DNA of 64,000 bases from Terriglobia bacterium (GTDB lineage: Bacteria > Acidobacteriota > Terriglobia > Bryobacterales > Bryobacteraceae), in the NCBI GenBank assembly GCA_021325235.1, contig JAJPHN010000040.1, positions 124,001-188,000 of the forward strand, read 5' to 3'. The translations under genes and the position numbers were made by a program. The notes beneath the pieces were generated by a model. It saw only the letters and a list, made by a program, of their open reading frames with translations, ran no database searches and was not told the origin of the DNA. Position 1 is the first letter of the stretch, and each line of letters starts with the position of its first letter. Below, piece by piece: positions 51,492-60,771 of this stretch.

Positions 51492-54400
51492 TTAGAACGA
51501 AAAGCGCATCCCGAACTCGATCTGCCGCGGCGCTCCCAGGGCATACACACCAGTCCCCAGGCCCACCCGGTTCGTAATCCGGTTCGCCTGCGTTGTGCCA
51601 TTCAACGATCCCGGTGAAGCGTTCAGCAACCCGGTAATTACGTTTGGCGGCAGGTCGAAATTCGAGAAATTGAACAGGTTATAAAATCCGACGTTCGGCT
51701 CAATCGTGAACCGTTCGCCGAATTTATGCACCCAGCTCAACTTGAAATCGAAGGCGCGCAGCCCGCTCACCCCCACCTCGCCCGGCGGCGGCGCCGCAAT
51801 CGAGGGAGCAACCGCCCCTAACGCCTGCAGCTGTGGCAGCGTAAACAGGCCGCTGTTGATCAGCACCTGTCCGGCCGGCGTCGCCTGATTGGCGTAGGTG
51901 TTGTTGTAATTCTGGATCACCTTGGCCAGGTCGCTGGTCGAGATACTGCGATTGAACGCGCCCACATTCGTTCCGGGCAGCAGGTCCTGGACCGTCCCGT
52001 CGCCGGTGAAATCGGTCCGGAAAATTTCGCCCGGACCTACTCCGGTATTCGGCACCTGCAGGCTGATCGGCAGTCCCGAATAGAAGTGTCCAATGATCGA
52101 CGGCTGGAATCCCCACGGCATGTCGCCCACCACGCCGAACGAAAGCTGATGCGTGCGGTCGAGCAGCGAAGGCCCCATAAATCCGAGCGGCCGGTCGTTA
52201 TCGATCGCGCCAATCACGAAATCCTGATCGCTGTTGCCCGTCGACGTCCCCGGGTTCGCGCCGCCCGTGTTGACAAAACGCGAGAGACTGTAGGCGACCT
52301 GCAGGTTCATATTCTTCATCCCGCGGAAGGGTTCGTGCACATTATGTGTGAGCTTCACGTCCAGCCCGTTATACACCGAACGCCCGATCGGCTCGAGCAG
52401 CGGCACGCTGCCAACTGTTGGGTTGATGCCGGAGAACGCGCATCCATAGCCATAGGGACATGCGCCCCCAAAATCGAGACCGGGAGAAGTCAACCCGTTA
52501 TAGGCGAAGTCGGTCATGGAGAGCGCCTGGGGGGTTGTCAGACCCTGGCTCTTCTGGTACTTCGTCAACGAGCTGCAGCCGCCAAGCCCTTGCGCAATCG
52601 AACTAACTCCGCACTGCGAGAGGGTCGCTGCAATCGCGCTCTGCGCCGCGCCTTTGTTGAAGTTACGAATATCCCCAACATGGTTCTGATCCACACCGAG
52701 CAGCAGATGCGTCGTAATGTTACGCAGGTAGTCGACGGTCAACACCGTGCTCGATCCAAACTGATGCTGGAATCCCGCGTTCATCTGCAGCGAGCGCGGC
52801 GACTGATAATTTGGCGCGAAAAGACCGATCGGAATATTCACACCGTTGGCCAGCTGCGTCCCCACAAAGTTCGGGTTCGGGGCCTTCAGGTTAAACGGCA
52901 CCATTGCCTGGTACGCCGTCTGGAACGACGCGATGCCGGCTGCGGCTTGCCCGACTGTTTCATTGCAGAGCGAGGCCGGTATCGTTGTCGTGCCTCCCGG
53001 GATCGAGATCGCTTGTGGTGATCCAAACAAGCAAGCCGTCGGCGTCGCCAGAAATGCTCCCGATTGGAGCCGTAGCGGCCGGTCGAACAGCACGTTGTTG
53101 AAAATCACGTTTTCGTAAAACAGGCCCGCGCCGACCCGGTACACCGTCTTCCCATTACCGCTCGGATCCCAGGCCACGCCCACCTGCGGTGCAAAATTGA
53201 GATTCGGCTGCCGCACGCGCCCGCCCGCTCCGCGAATCGCCGACTCGAGCGAGGGAATCGCCGGCAGATCGCTGTCCGTCCGCCCCGTATCGCGCACATA
53301 CCGCACGCCGAAAATAATGCTGAGATTCGGCCGCAGCTTCCAGGTATCGCCGATATAGGCTCCGAAACGGTTGTCCGGTCCCAGCAGACCCGCCGGAAAG
53401 CCGAGACCCGCATGTTCGGTCGAGAAGCCCTGCCCGTTGCCGAGAATCACCTCTTCCACCGGATAGTTCAAAACGTTCGAAGAGCCACCCGGATATGGAC
53501 CCGTAGATGCGGCCGTAATGTCGGTGGGCGACAGGTTCGTCACAACCTGCGGCGCAATCTTGAAGAAGCTCGCGAACCCGCCCGACTCGATATGGTTGTA
53601 ATTCACGCCATAGCGCAGAAAGTGCCTGCCGAGCGGCTTGCCGCCGTCGTATTTCGCTTGATTATCGTGCTGCGGCGTGGCCTGCGGCGCCAGCAGATTC
53701 GGCCCGGTCGAGGGTCCGTTCTGCACGCTCAGATTCAGGCCGAGATTGGCCAGCGGCAGACCGCTGCCCACCACCGCATCCGCAATGTTGTTCTCGAAAT
53801 GCATCACCGAAAAGCGCAGCGAATGCGTAAACTGGCCGGTGTTGAAATCCACGCCGCCGACGTGATTGCGCGTGTAGTTCTTGCTCTTGTAAACCTGGAA
53901 ACTCGAGGAGAAGAAGGTCGCTTCCGCCAGCGTGTCGTAGTAGTTGAAGCGATAGAAGAAGCGCAGATTACTGGTCGCCTGCCAGTCGAGCCGGCCCATC
54001 GGCTCGTTCTCGCGGAACGGCGCCTGGAACGATCCCGAGTATGCCGAGAACGGAGACGGATACTGCACCGGCACCGATTCATCCTGCTTGGTCCTCTCGT
54101 AATCGAGAAAGAAAAACAGCTTGTCCTTGATAATCGGGCCGCCCAGCCGCGCCCCGAACTGGTTGCGCTGATACGGCGCCGGAATGCCGGGCGGATGCGG
54201 CAGCGTCGCGCCCCAGCGGCTGTCGCGAATGTAGTAGAAACCTTCCCCGTGCAGGTCGTTCGTCCCCGAGCGCGTCACCACGTTCACCGCTCCCGAAGAG
54301 GTCAGGTCGTTCGATAAATCCAGGTTCGACTGGCTCAGCTGAAATTCCTGGATCCCGCTCGATGGAATATCTTCGGTCGTCGTTCCCACCGTCTCATCCG

Positions 54401-55010
54401 AGACATCCAGGCCGTCCACCGAAATGCGGGCCGTCCGGCCAAATCGTCCGCCAAACGAGATCGACGAGTAGCCCACTTTGGTCGGGTCGAAATTGGTGCC
54501 GTCCTGAATCTGCACGCCGGGCTCGAGTTGCGCCAGATCGAGGAAGTTGCGCCCGTTGATCGGCAGCGAATCGATCTGCTGTGCCGTGAGCACGCCCTGT
54601 ACAATCGCCTGATCCGGATTCACCCCCACCGCGGTCGCCGAAACCTCCACCGTCTCGGTAGACTGGCCCACCTCGAGCTTCGCGCTTCCATTGGCCGTGT
54701 TGCCCACCTGCACGGTCAGATTCAGCTGCGCCGCCGAAAATCCGCTCTGCTCGATGCGGACCTGGTAGTCGCCCGGCATGAGCGAGCCCGAGTTGTAAAT
54801 GCCGTCCGAGTTCGTCGTGACGCTGATCTCGCGCGCTGTCCCTTTGTTTGTGATCGTGACCTTCGCCCCGGCGATCGTGGCACCCGACGGATCGGTCACC
54901 GTCCCCTGAATACTGCCCGTCGAAACGGTGGTCTGCGCAGCGGCAAAAAATGCGGTGGCAAGCAGGGCAGCGAGGCCCGGAATGATACGGAGAGAAAACC
55001 CGGAAAGCAT
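51492..55010 (-). CDS. Oar-like TonB-dependent receptor
   Basis: Outer-membrane receptor of 1172 residues. Signal peptide MLSGFSLRIIPGLAALLATAFFAAAQ, a carboxypeptidase-regulatory domain (GSIQGTVTDPSGATIAGAKVTITN, GDYQVRIEQSGFS), plug domain with LPINGRNFLDLAQLEPGVQIQDG and SISFGGRFGRTARISVDGLDVSDE, and a long beta barrel ending in aromatic ...EFGMRFSF, the C-terminal Phe used by the assembly machine. This type is a hallmark of acidobacteria. GGGAGG stands just before the start as ribosome-binding site. Ligand unknown. Confidence 0.92.
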   Translation of the reverse strand: MLSGFSLRIIPGLAALLATAFFAAAQTTVSTGSIQGTVTDPSGATIAGAKVTITNKGTAREISVTTNSDGIYNSGSLMPGDYQVRIEQSGFSAAQLNLTVQVGNTANGSAKLEVGQSTETVEVSATAVGVNPDQAIVQGVLTAQQIDSLPINGRNFLDLAQLEPGVQIQDGTNFDPTKVGYSSISFGGRFGRTARISVDGLDVSDETVGTTTEDIPSSGIQEFQLSQSNLDLSNDLTSSGAVNVVTRSGTNDLHGEGFYYIRDSRWGATLPHPPGIPAPYQRNQFGARLGGPIIKDKLFFFLDYERTKQDESVPVQYPSPFSAYSGSFQAPFRENEPMGRLDWQATSNLRFFYRFNYYDTLAEATFFSSSFQVYKSKNYTRNHVGGVDFNTGQFTHSLRFSVMHFENNIADAVVGSGLPLANLGLNLSVQNGPSTGPNLLAPQATPQHDNQAKYDGGKPLGRHFLRYGVNYNHIESGGFASFFKIAPQVVTNLSPTDITAASTGPYPGGSSNVLNYPVEEVILGNGQGFSTEHAGLGFPAGLLGPDNRFGAYIGDTWKLRPNLSIIFGVRYVRDTGRTDSDLPAIPSLESAIRGAGGRVRQPNLNFAPQVGVAWDPSGNGKTVYRVGAGLFYENVIFNNVLFDRPLRLQSGAFLATPTACLFGSPQAISIPGGTTTIPASLCNETVGQAAAGIASFQTAYQAMVPFNLKAPNPNFVGTQLANGVNIPIGLFAPNYQSPRSLQMNAGFQHQFGSSTVLTVDYLRNITTHLLLGVDQNHVGDIRNFNKGAAQSAIAATLSQCGVSSIAQGLGGCSSLTKYQKSQGLTTPQALSMTDFAYNGLTSPGLDFGGACPYGYGCAFSGINPTVGSVPLLEPIGRSVYNGLDVKLTHNVHEPFRGMKNMNLQVAYSLSRFVNTGGANPGTSTGNSDQDFVIGAIDNDRPLGFMGPSLLDRTHQLSFGVVGDMPWGFQPSIIGHFYSGLPISLQVPNTGVGPGEIFRTDFTGDGTVQDLLPGTNVGAFNRSISTSDLAKVIQNYNNTYANQATPAGQVLINSGLFTLPQLQALGAVAPSIAAPPPGEVGVSGLRAFDFKLSWVHKFGERFTIEPNVGFYNLFNFSNFDLPPNVITGLLNASPGSLNGTTQANRITNRVGLGTGVYALGAPRQIEFGMRFSF

Positions 55011-55053
55011 ACAACCTCCCCAAAGTTGGTAATGGAAAGAGTATATGACAAAT

Positions 55054-55091
55054 CCGGTAAACCGGCTAACGCGCGTCTAACGTATCTAACG
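55054..55091. promoter_or_regulatory. Repeats upstream of the TonB receptor
   Basis: CTAACG occurs three times at 55066-55071, 55077-55082 and 55086-55091 (spacing 11 and 9 bases), next to the palindrome CCGGT-AA-ACCGG at 55054-55065. They lie in the leader of the receptor and may bind a regulator. The gap also carries TATACT as a candidate -10 on the minus strand. Confidence 0.35.
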
Positions 55092-55097
55092 CGCCGC

Positions 55098-55502
55098 TTA
55101 CCGGGGCCGCCGAGCGTGCCGGTGGAAGCCCGGCTGGACGACCAGCCGGACATCCGTGCGCCGGAAATCGCGATCGAGGGTCAGAAGCGGCAGGTCCAGA
55201 TCCTTGGCCAGCGCATACGCAAAACAGTCGCCGAGATTGAGCGGATACTTCGCGCGCGCTTCAGCGGCGATTTCGGCTTGGGTCGGAGTGACAGAAACGA
55301 ATTCGATCGGAGTTCGCTGGAGTTGCTCTTGTAGCGGTGGCAGCAATGCACGTCGGCGGTCGTTTACCAGAATCAGTGTTTCGGTGTAATGAACAGCGCT
55401 CATCCGGCATGGGGTGGCTGAGCTATTCAACTGCTCTGCCACCCAATCGCCCAGCGCCTCATGCAAAACAACTGATAGAAGAGCGGACGTATCTACGACC
55501 AA
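55098..55502 (-). CDS. vapC: VapC-type PIN-domain toxin
   Basis: PIN ribonuclease toxin. Acidic residues at the expected sites: Asp4 in MVVDTSALL, Glu in SAVHYTETLIL, Asp in PLNLGDCFAYALAKDL and Asp in LLTLDRDF. Length 134 suits VapC. It overlaps the upstream antitoxin gene by 10 bases, the normal order for this type. The tail HRHARRPR is basic. Confidence 0.9.
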   Translation of the reverse strand: MVVDTSALLSVVLHEALGDWVAEQLNSSATPCRMSAVHYTETLILVNDRRRALLPPLQEQLQRTPIEFVSVTPTQAEIAAEARAKYPLNLGDCFAYALAKDLDLPLLTLDRDFRRTDVRLVVQPGFHRHARRPR

Positions 55503-55726
55503 AGATCATCCTCAGTCAAGAATTTGCGTTTCTTCCGCGGCGGAAACTTCAGGCCAATCCCAAGCAACTGACGGAAATCGTAGTCCTTACCCGAGGCCTT
55601 TTCTTCCACCGCCTTATGTACCGCCCGCCGGATCGCTTCCGATTTCTGCTTCACGCCGGTGCGCTCCATAAGAAGCTTGAGATCCCGCTCAAACTCGGGC
55701 GTCACATTGATATTGATCTGCCGCAT
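55493..55726 (-). CDS. vapB: Ribbon-helix-helix-like antitoxin of VapC
   Basis: 77 residues. MRQININVTPEFERDLKLLMERTGVKQKSEAIRRAVHKAVEE is a ribbon-helix-helix DNA-binding pattern, and the C-terminal part (FRQLLGIGLKFPPRKKRKFLTEDDLWS) would wrap the toxin. The frame is open 33 codons upstream, but this Met starts the fold and the operator palindrome sits just before it. It neutralises the toxin and represses the pair. Confidence 0.85.
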   Translation of the reverse strand: MRQININVTPEFERDLKLLMERTGVKQKSEAIRRAVHKAVEEKASGKDYDFRQLLGIGLKFPPRKKRKFLTEDDLWS

Positions 55727-55747
55727 ACAGCCGCCATCCTGCAGCCA

Positions 55748-55770
55748 GGATACAGCCCAGGCCTGTATCC
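55748..55770. promoter_or_regulatory. vapBC operator palindrome
   Basis: GGATACAG (55748-55755) mirrors CTGTATCC (55763-55770) perfectly around a 7-base centre. A further partial copy (AATACAGCC) follows at 55771-55779. The site is 22 bases before the antitoxin start, as expected for autoregulation. Confidence 0.7.
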
Positions 55771-55847
55771 AATACAGCCCAAAAGGAAAAGCCGCGGCAC
55801 CCGGTTTCGCCGAGCCCGCGGCCATTCTTACGAAGATTCAGCGTTCG

Positions 55848-58199
55848 TTAGCTCGCAATCGCCAGCTGCTTCAGCTGAATATTCGGTATCACCAGCTTGA
55901 GCACTTCTTCTACGCGCTCCACAAAGTGGAACTGCATCTCCTGCCGCACGTGCGCCGGCAAGTCGCGCAGATCTTTCTTGTTACCCATCGGCAGAATCAC
56001 GCGATGAATGCCCGCGCGCCGCGCCGCCAGCACTTTCTCCTTGACACCGCCGATCGGCAGCACCAAACCAGCCAGCGTCACTTCGCCCGTCATGGCGATA
56101 TCGGTCCGCGCCGGCAACCCCGTATAAAGCGACGCCATCGCGGTCGTCATCGTCACACCCGCCGACGGCCCATCCTTCGGGATCGCACCCGCCGGCACAT
56201 GCACGTGCACACCGTTGTTCTTGATCGCGTCAGGGTTCACGCCCAGATCCGCCGCATGCGACCAGATATAACTCTGCGCAATCCTGGCCGATTCCTGCAT
56301 CACTTCCCCGAGCTGTCCGGTAAGCGTCAGCGACTTGCCTTCCGGCAGCAGCACGCTCTCGATATAGAGCACGTCGCCGCCCGCTTCCGTCCACGCGAGT
56401 CCGGTGACAACACCCGCCTGCGCCGTTCTGCGCATCTGCTCCGGCAGGAAAATCTCCGGCCCTAACAAATCGCCGAGCGCATCCGGCGTCACGACCACCT
56501 TCTCCGTTTCGCCGGTCGTAATCTTGAGCGTCACCTTGCGCGTCACCCGCGCAATCGCACGCTCCAATCGCCGCAGTCCTGCTTCCCGCGTGTAGCCGCG
56601 AATGATCGCCCGCACGCCGTCATCGGGAAACTCGATCTCTTCTTCGCTGAGATTCGTCGCCTTCAACTGCTTCGGAATCAGATACCGCCGCGCAATCTGC
56701 TGCTTCTCTTCTTCGCTGTAGCCCGAGAGCCGCAGGATCTCCATACGATCGAGCAGCGGCTGCGGGATCGTGTCGAGCGAATTCGCCGTCGTGATGAACA
56801 GCACCTTCGACAAATCAAACGCCAGGTCGAGATAGTTATCGCGAAACGTCTTGTTCTGCTCCGGGTCGAGCACCTCGAGCAGCGCCGCCGCCGGGTCCCC
56901 CCGGAAATCGCGCCCGAGCTTATCCACTTCGTCCAGCAGCAGCACCGGGTTTTTCGCACCGGCGCGCCGCATGGCCTGCAGCAGCCGTCCGGCCATCGCG
57001 CCGATGTACGTACGGCGGTGCCCCCGCAGCTCGGCCTCATCATGCATGCCGCCTAAGCTGAAGCGCTCAAACTTACGCCCCAGCGCCCGAGCAATCGACT
57101 GGCCCAGCGACGTCTTACCCACGCCCGGAGGTCCTACCAGGCACAGAATCGGAGCCTTCGCATCCGGATTCCGCTTGAGCACGCTCAACTGTTCGAGAAT
57201 TCGTTCCTTGATCTCTTCCAGGCCATAGTGATCCTCATCGAGCACCGTGCGCGCATGGGCAATGTCAAGGTTGTCCTCGGTCGACTTCGTCCACGGCAGA
57301 TCGAGTATGAATTCCAGATACGTGCGCGTGACGTGATAATCCGGCGCGCCCGCAGGCAGCCGTTCCAGCCGCCCCAGTTCGCGCTCGAATTCTTTCTTCG
57401 CCTCTTCCGGCAGCTCGGTCTCTCTATAGCGCTCGCGCAGCAGCTCGACTTCGGCCTTTTCGCCGTCCTTCTCGCCCAGCTCCTGCTGGATCGCCCGCAT
57501 CTGCTGGCGCAGCAGATACTCGCGCTGCTCCTTCGACATCTCATCGCGCGCCGTCGAAGCAATCTTCTGCCGCAGCTCGAGCACCTGCAGCTCGTGACTC
57601 AGATAGCTATGAATCAGCCGCAGCGCATCCACCCGAGTCTCGGCCTCGAGCAACTCCTGCTCTTTCGCCAGATCCAGACTGAAAATACTCGCCAGCAGAT
57701 AGGCTAGCCGCAGCGGATCTTCGCTCCCTGCGAGCATCCGCGTCAACTCCGCCGCCGACTGCGGCTGCGACAGCGCAATCGCCTTCGACGCCAGGTCGAG
57801 CAGCGCGCCCGAAAGCGCCTCCACTTCCGACCCGCCATCCTCCGGCAGCGGCAGCACACGATATTTCGCCCGCAGATACGGCTCGGTAGCCTCCAATTTG
57901 GCCACCACCACGCGTTCCACGCCGAGCACCAGTATCTCCATGGCCCCGGCCTGCGGGCGCGACGATTTCCGGATCACCGCCTTCGTGCCGATCGTGTAAA
58001 GATCGTCCTGCCCCGGCGCTTCCACCTGCGCATCCCGCTGCGCAATCAAAACAATCTCTTTTTCTTCCGTGTTCAGGGCAGCTTCCACCGCCTTGAGCGA
58101 ACTCTCCCGCCCCACCGAAAGCGGCAGTAACAACCCCGGAAACAGGATGGTGTTCTTCAGCGGAAGCGCCGGCAGAATCTGATATTCGTTATTCGGCAT
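55848..58199 (-). CDS. lon: ATP-dependent Lon protease
   Basis: Cytosolic AAA+ serine protease for damaged and regulatory proteins. N-terminal LON domain (LPLKNTILFPGLLLPLSVGR), coiled helical region, AAA+ core with Walker A GPPGVGKTSLGQSIARALG and Walker B PVLLLDEVDKLG, then the proteolytic domain with catalytic Ser in KDGPSAGVTMTTA and Lys in GGVKEKVLAARRAGI. The start at MPNNEYQILP is chosen, with AGAAGGG before it; an open stretch of 17 codons lies upstream. Length 783 is normal LonA. Confidence 0.96.
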   Translation of the reverse strand: MPNNEYQILPALPLKNTILFPGLLLPLSVGRESSLKAVEAALNTEEKEIVLIAQRDAQVEAPGQDDLYTIGTKAVIRKSSRPQAGAMEILVLGVERVVVAKLEATEPYLRAKYRVLPLPEDGGSEVEALSGALLDLASKAIALSQPQSAAELTRMLAGSEDPLRLAYLLASIFSLDLAKEQELLEAETRVDALRLIHSYLSHELQVLELRQKIASTARDEMSKEQREYLLRQQMRAIQQELGEKDGEKAEVELLRERYRETELPEEAKKEFERELGRLERLPAGAPDYHVTRTYLEFILDLPWTKSTEDNLDIAHARTVLDEDHYGLEEIKERILEQLSVLKRNPDAKAPILCLVGPPGVGKTSLGQSIARALGRKFERFSLGGMHDEAELRGHRRTYIGAMAGRLLQAMRRAGAKNPVLLLDEVDKLGRDFRGDPAAALLEVLDPEQNKTFRDNYLDLAFDLSKVLFITTANSLDTIPQPLLDRMEILRLSGYSEEEKQQIARRYLIPKQLKATNLSEEEIEFPDDGVRAIIRGYTREAGLRRLERAIARVTRKVTLKITTGETEKVVVTPDALGDLLGPEIFLPEQMRRTAQAGVVTGLAWTEAGGDVLYIESVLLPEGKSLTLTGQLGEVMQESARIAQSYIWSHAADLGVNPDAIKNNGVHVHVPAGAIPKDGPSAGVTMTTAMASLYTGLPARTDIAMTGEVTLAGLVLPIGGVKEKVLAARRAGIHRVILPMGNKKDLRDLPAHVRQEMQFHFVERVEEVLKLVIPNIQLKQLAIAS

Positions 58200-58283
58200 G
58201 AAAACCCTTCTCTGTCTATTCTGATGCACGCTGCCTGCTTTAGGCTCCACTTTCTTGCGTGCAAAGTACTCAACCTTCTATAC

Positions 58284-58318
58284 CGACAAAAAAACCGGGG
58301 CTATTCTGGCCCCGGTTT
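58284..58318 (-). terminator. Rho-independent terminator of htrA
   Basis: AAACCGGGG (58292-58300) pairs perfectly with CCCCGGTTT (58310-58318), 9-base loop. On the minus strand the stem is followed by seven T, 20 bases after the htrA stop. It separates htrA from lon, so lon needs its own promoter. Confidence 0.88.
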
Positions 58319-58336
58319 GTTCTCCAGCCTACAGGA

Positions 58337-59893
58337 CTACTGGGCCTGAACTACCGTAAACCCGGTCTGCCCGCCGGCATTCACCGTCAGCAGCACCGAT
58401 TTTCCCTTGGCTTCATTCATCAGGCGTTTGAAGTCGCTCACCGACGAAACCGGTTGCCGGTTTACCGCAATGATCACCACCCCGCGTCCGAGGAACTGGG
58501 CATCGGCCGCCGGGCTGCTCTGGTCGATATCCGTCACCACGACGCCTTTCGTGCTCGGCGGTACTCCGACCTGCTGCGCGATATCGGGCGTCAGCGCCTG
58601 CACCGTAATGCCGCGCGCCGTTACGCCGTTGCCGCCGTTGTCGTTATCACTATCGTCGCCGTTATTGTCCGACTGGTTGTTCTTCTGATCCCAGTCGATC
58701 CCGTTCGGGCGCTGTCCAAGCGTCACATCGATGGTCTTCGGCTTCCCGTCGTGAATCACGTCCAGCTTCACGGTCGTCCCGGGGCTCTTGGAAATGATGG
58801 TCATGGTCGCATCGTCCATGCTGTTCACCGGTTTGCCGTCGATCGCGACGATCACATCGCCCATCTTGAGCCCGGCCTTCTCAGCCGGCGTATTCGGCGT
58901 CACCTGATCCACCAGCGCGCCTTTCGCATCCTTCAGACCGAACTGCGGAACCATCTCCGGCGTTACCGGACCCAGCAAAGCGCCCAGGTAGCCCCGCGAA
59001 ACCTTCCCATTCTTCTCGATCTGATCCATCACCTGCTTGGCCAGGTTGGAAGGCACGGCAAAGCCGATTCCGATATTGCCGCCCTCTCCGCCGCCAAACA
59101 TTCCGCCGCCACCGCCGCCCGTCAGAATCATCGTGTTAATCCCGATCAGCCGGCCCTGCGCATTGATCAGCGCGCCACCCGAATTACCCGGGTTGATGGC
59201 CGCATCCGTCTGAATGAAGTTCTGAATGTGCGTCTGGCCTTCCAGATGCCGCCCCTTCGCGCTCACGATCCCCATCGTCACCGTATGATCCTGGTGGAAC
59301 GGGTTGCCGATGGCAAAACACAGATCGCCCACGCGCGCCGCATCCGAATTCGCAAACGGCAGCGTCGGCAGATCGTTCGCATTGATCTTTACCACAGCCA
59401 GATCGGTCTGCGGATCGGTCCCGACTACTTTGGCCGTAAAATCGCGCCCGTCGGAAAGCCCGACCGTCAGCTTGGTGGCTTTATCGACCACATGGTTGTT
59501 GGTCAAAATATACCCGCCGGGCGACACAATCACGCCCGAACCCAGCCCGCTCTCCCGCTGATCCCGCGGCCGCATATTCGGACCGCCGAAAAACTGCCGG
59601 AAAAACGGATCTGCTGTGAACGGATTATTCTGCTGCTGCTCGGAAGCTTTAATAACCCGTGTAGAACTGATCGTCACCACCGCCGGCGACGCTTTTTCAA
59701 TGATGTCCGCAAACGAGTTAGAAAGCTGGCTTACTTTCTCGTTGCTGGTATCGGCCCGCGCGATCACCGTCTCCCGCGCCGGGGTCCCGGTGCGCGATGC
59801 CACCGCAAAAGCGGCAATTAAACCGCCCCCGATCGACGCCGCTACCAGCGCCAGAATCGCGGTCGTGCGGCGAAATTGGACTACGTTTGACAT
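58337..59893 (-). CDS. htrA: HtrA/DegP-type periplasmic serine protease
   Basis: Envelope protein-quality protease. One N-terminal membrane anchor or signal (ILALVAASIGGGLIAAFAVA), then the trypsin-like domain with His in ILTNNHVVDKA, Asp in DPQTDLAVVKI and Ser in NPGNSGGALINAQG. Two PDZ domains follow (ALVDQVTPNTPAEKAGLKMGDVI and VVVTDIDQSSPAADAQFLGRGVV). An Asn/Asp-rich spacer (NNQSDNNGDDSDNDNGGNG) lies between them, which is unusual. Length 518. Confidence 0.95.
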   Translation of the reverse strand: MSNVVQFRRTTAILALVAASIGGGLIAAFAVASRTGTPARETVIARADTSNEKVSQLSNSFADIIEKASPAVVTISSTRVIKASEQQQNNPFTADPFFRQFFGGPNMRPRDQRESGLGSGVIVSPGGYILTNNHVVDKATKLTVGLSDGRDFTAKVVGTDPQTDLAVVKINANDLPTLPFANSDAARVGDLCFAIGNPFHQDHTVTMGIVSAKGRHLEGQTHIQNFIQTDAAINPGNSGGALINAQGRLIGINTMILTGGGGGGMFGGGEGGNIGIGFAVPSNLAKQVMDQIEKNGKVSRGYLGALLGPVTPEMVPQFGLKDAKGALVDQVTPNTPAEKAGLKMGDVIVAIDGKPVNSMDDATMTIISKSPGTTVKLDVIHDGKPKTIDVTLGQRPNGIDWDQKNNQSDNNGDDSDNDNGGNGVTARGITVQALTPDIAQQVGVPPSTKGVVVTDIDQSSPAADAQFLGRGVVIIAVNRQPVSSVSDFKRLMNEAKGKSVLLTVNAGGQTGFTVVQAQ

Positions 59894-60031
59894 GTCCCTT
59901 CTACAATCCTTTCCTTCTACTTCTTTTGGCGGCTCGGCTTGCCGACCCGGCCGCGTTCCTTACATATGACGTCCCAGGAGGAATTTGGTGTGGGGTGGAC
60001 CGCCCCGGTCCGCCAAGCTCGCTCGCCACCC
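59894..60031. other. Intergenic region before htrA
   Basis: Holds the htrA promoter and leader. A stem-loop GGTGGACC/GGTCCGCC (59994-60001, 60007-60014, one mismatch) stands 18 bases after the stop of the neighbouring gene and may end its transcript, although no T run follows. Confidence 0.35.
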
Positions 60032-60730
60032 TCACTCCGAAAGATCATCGAGCGGCTTAGCCGAAATCGCCAGCAAACCTTCATCTTCCACGCTCTCCCG
60101 CACATAATACGAGCAGAACCGCAGCCAGGTCGCCATCTCCGCCTCGCCAGCGCCCGCGCAGCTCGCGCTCTCGAGCAGCGGCACGTAAAACGGAAAGCTG
60201 CGAAACACACTCTGCTGCATGCGCGGCACGAACAATTCCGCCGTATGTTTCAGAAACTGCTCCGGCTCAGTACAGCCGATCAGCATCCGGCAGCCGCGTC
60301 CCGCCATCGCCTCCCAGGCGTGGGTGCCCGCTCGGGGATCCTCCTGTACTTTCAAAACCTTAAACATCAGAGGACGGATTTTTGCCGGCTCCTCAGCCTC
60401 TTCCAGATCTTCTTTCGTCCAAAGCCGCGGCGGTTCGCGGTCCGGCCAGACCCCGAGCCCGACCTCCGGCATCCACAAGCGCGCATTCTCCTGCAGCCGC
60501 TCGACGTCCTCTCCTGGCAGCAGACGGTGAAACTGCAGATAGACCTGCCGCTCGGCCTCCGGAAAGTCCTCTCGCAGCCGTTCCGTCAATAGGTCGCACG
60601 CCGACCGGTATTCCTCCCGCTTGCGCTCCGGCAGCGGAAACTCGCTCACCGGCAAAATCGCCCCGTGCCACCCAGCCGGCAAGCTCAGCGCCTTCCAGAC
60701 CAGAGAACCAGTGCCTCGTGTCTTGTTCAC
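60032..60730 (-). CDS. Unknown protein, 232 residues, related to its upstream neighbour
   Basis: No family recognised. Soluble, no signal peptide. The N-terminal LPVSEFPLPERKREEYRSA and the C-terminal block FPFYVPLLESA...EMATWLRFCSYYVRESVEDEGLL parallel the next gene, so both belong to one new or poorly known family. The middle segment is different (WTKEDLEEAEEPAKIRPLMF). It is the last gene of the 60-63 kb cluster on the minus strand, 41 bases after its relative. Confidence 0.7.
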   Translation of the reverse strand: MNKTRGTGSLVWKALSLPAGWHGAILPVSEFPLPERKREEYRSACDLLTERLREDFPEAERQVYLQFHRLLPGEDVERLQENARLWMPEVGLGVWPDREPPRLWTKEDLEEAEEPAKIRPLMFKVLKVQEDPRAGTHAWEAMAGRGCRMLIGCTEPEQFLKHTAELFVPRMQQSVFRSFPFYVPLLESASCAGAGEAEMATWLRFCSYYVRESVEDEGLLAISAKPLDDLSE

Positions 60731-60771
60731 TATCTAATATCCCGGTTCCATCCTGACCGCGCGACGGGCTG

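Noticed and set aside
58259-59821. Plus-strand 520-codon frame
   Set aside because: Exact antisense of htrA; low-complexity His/Arg composition typical of shadow frames in GC-rich DNA.
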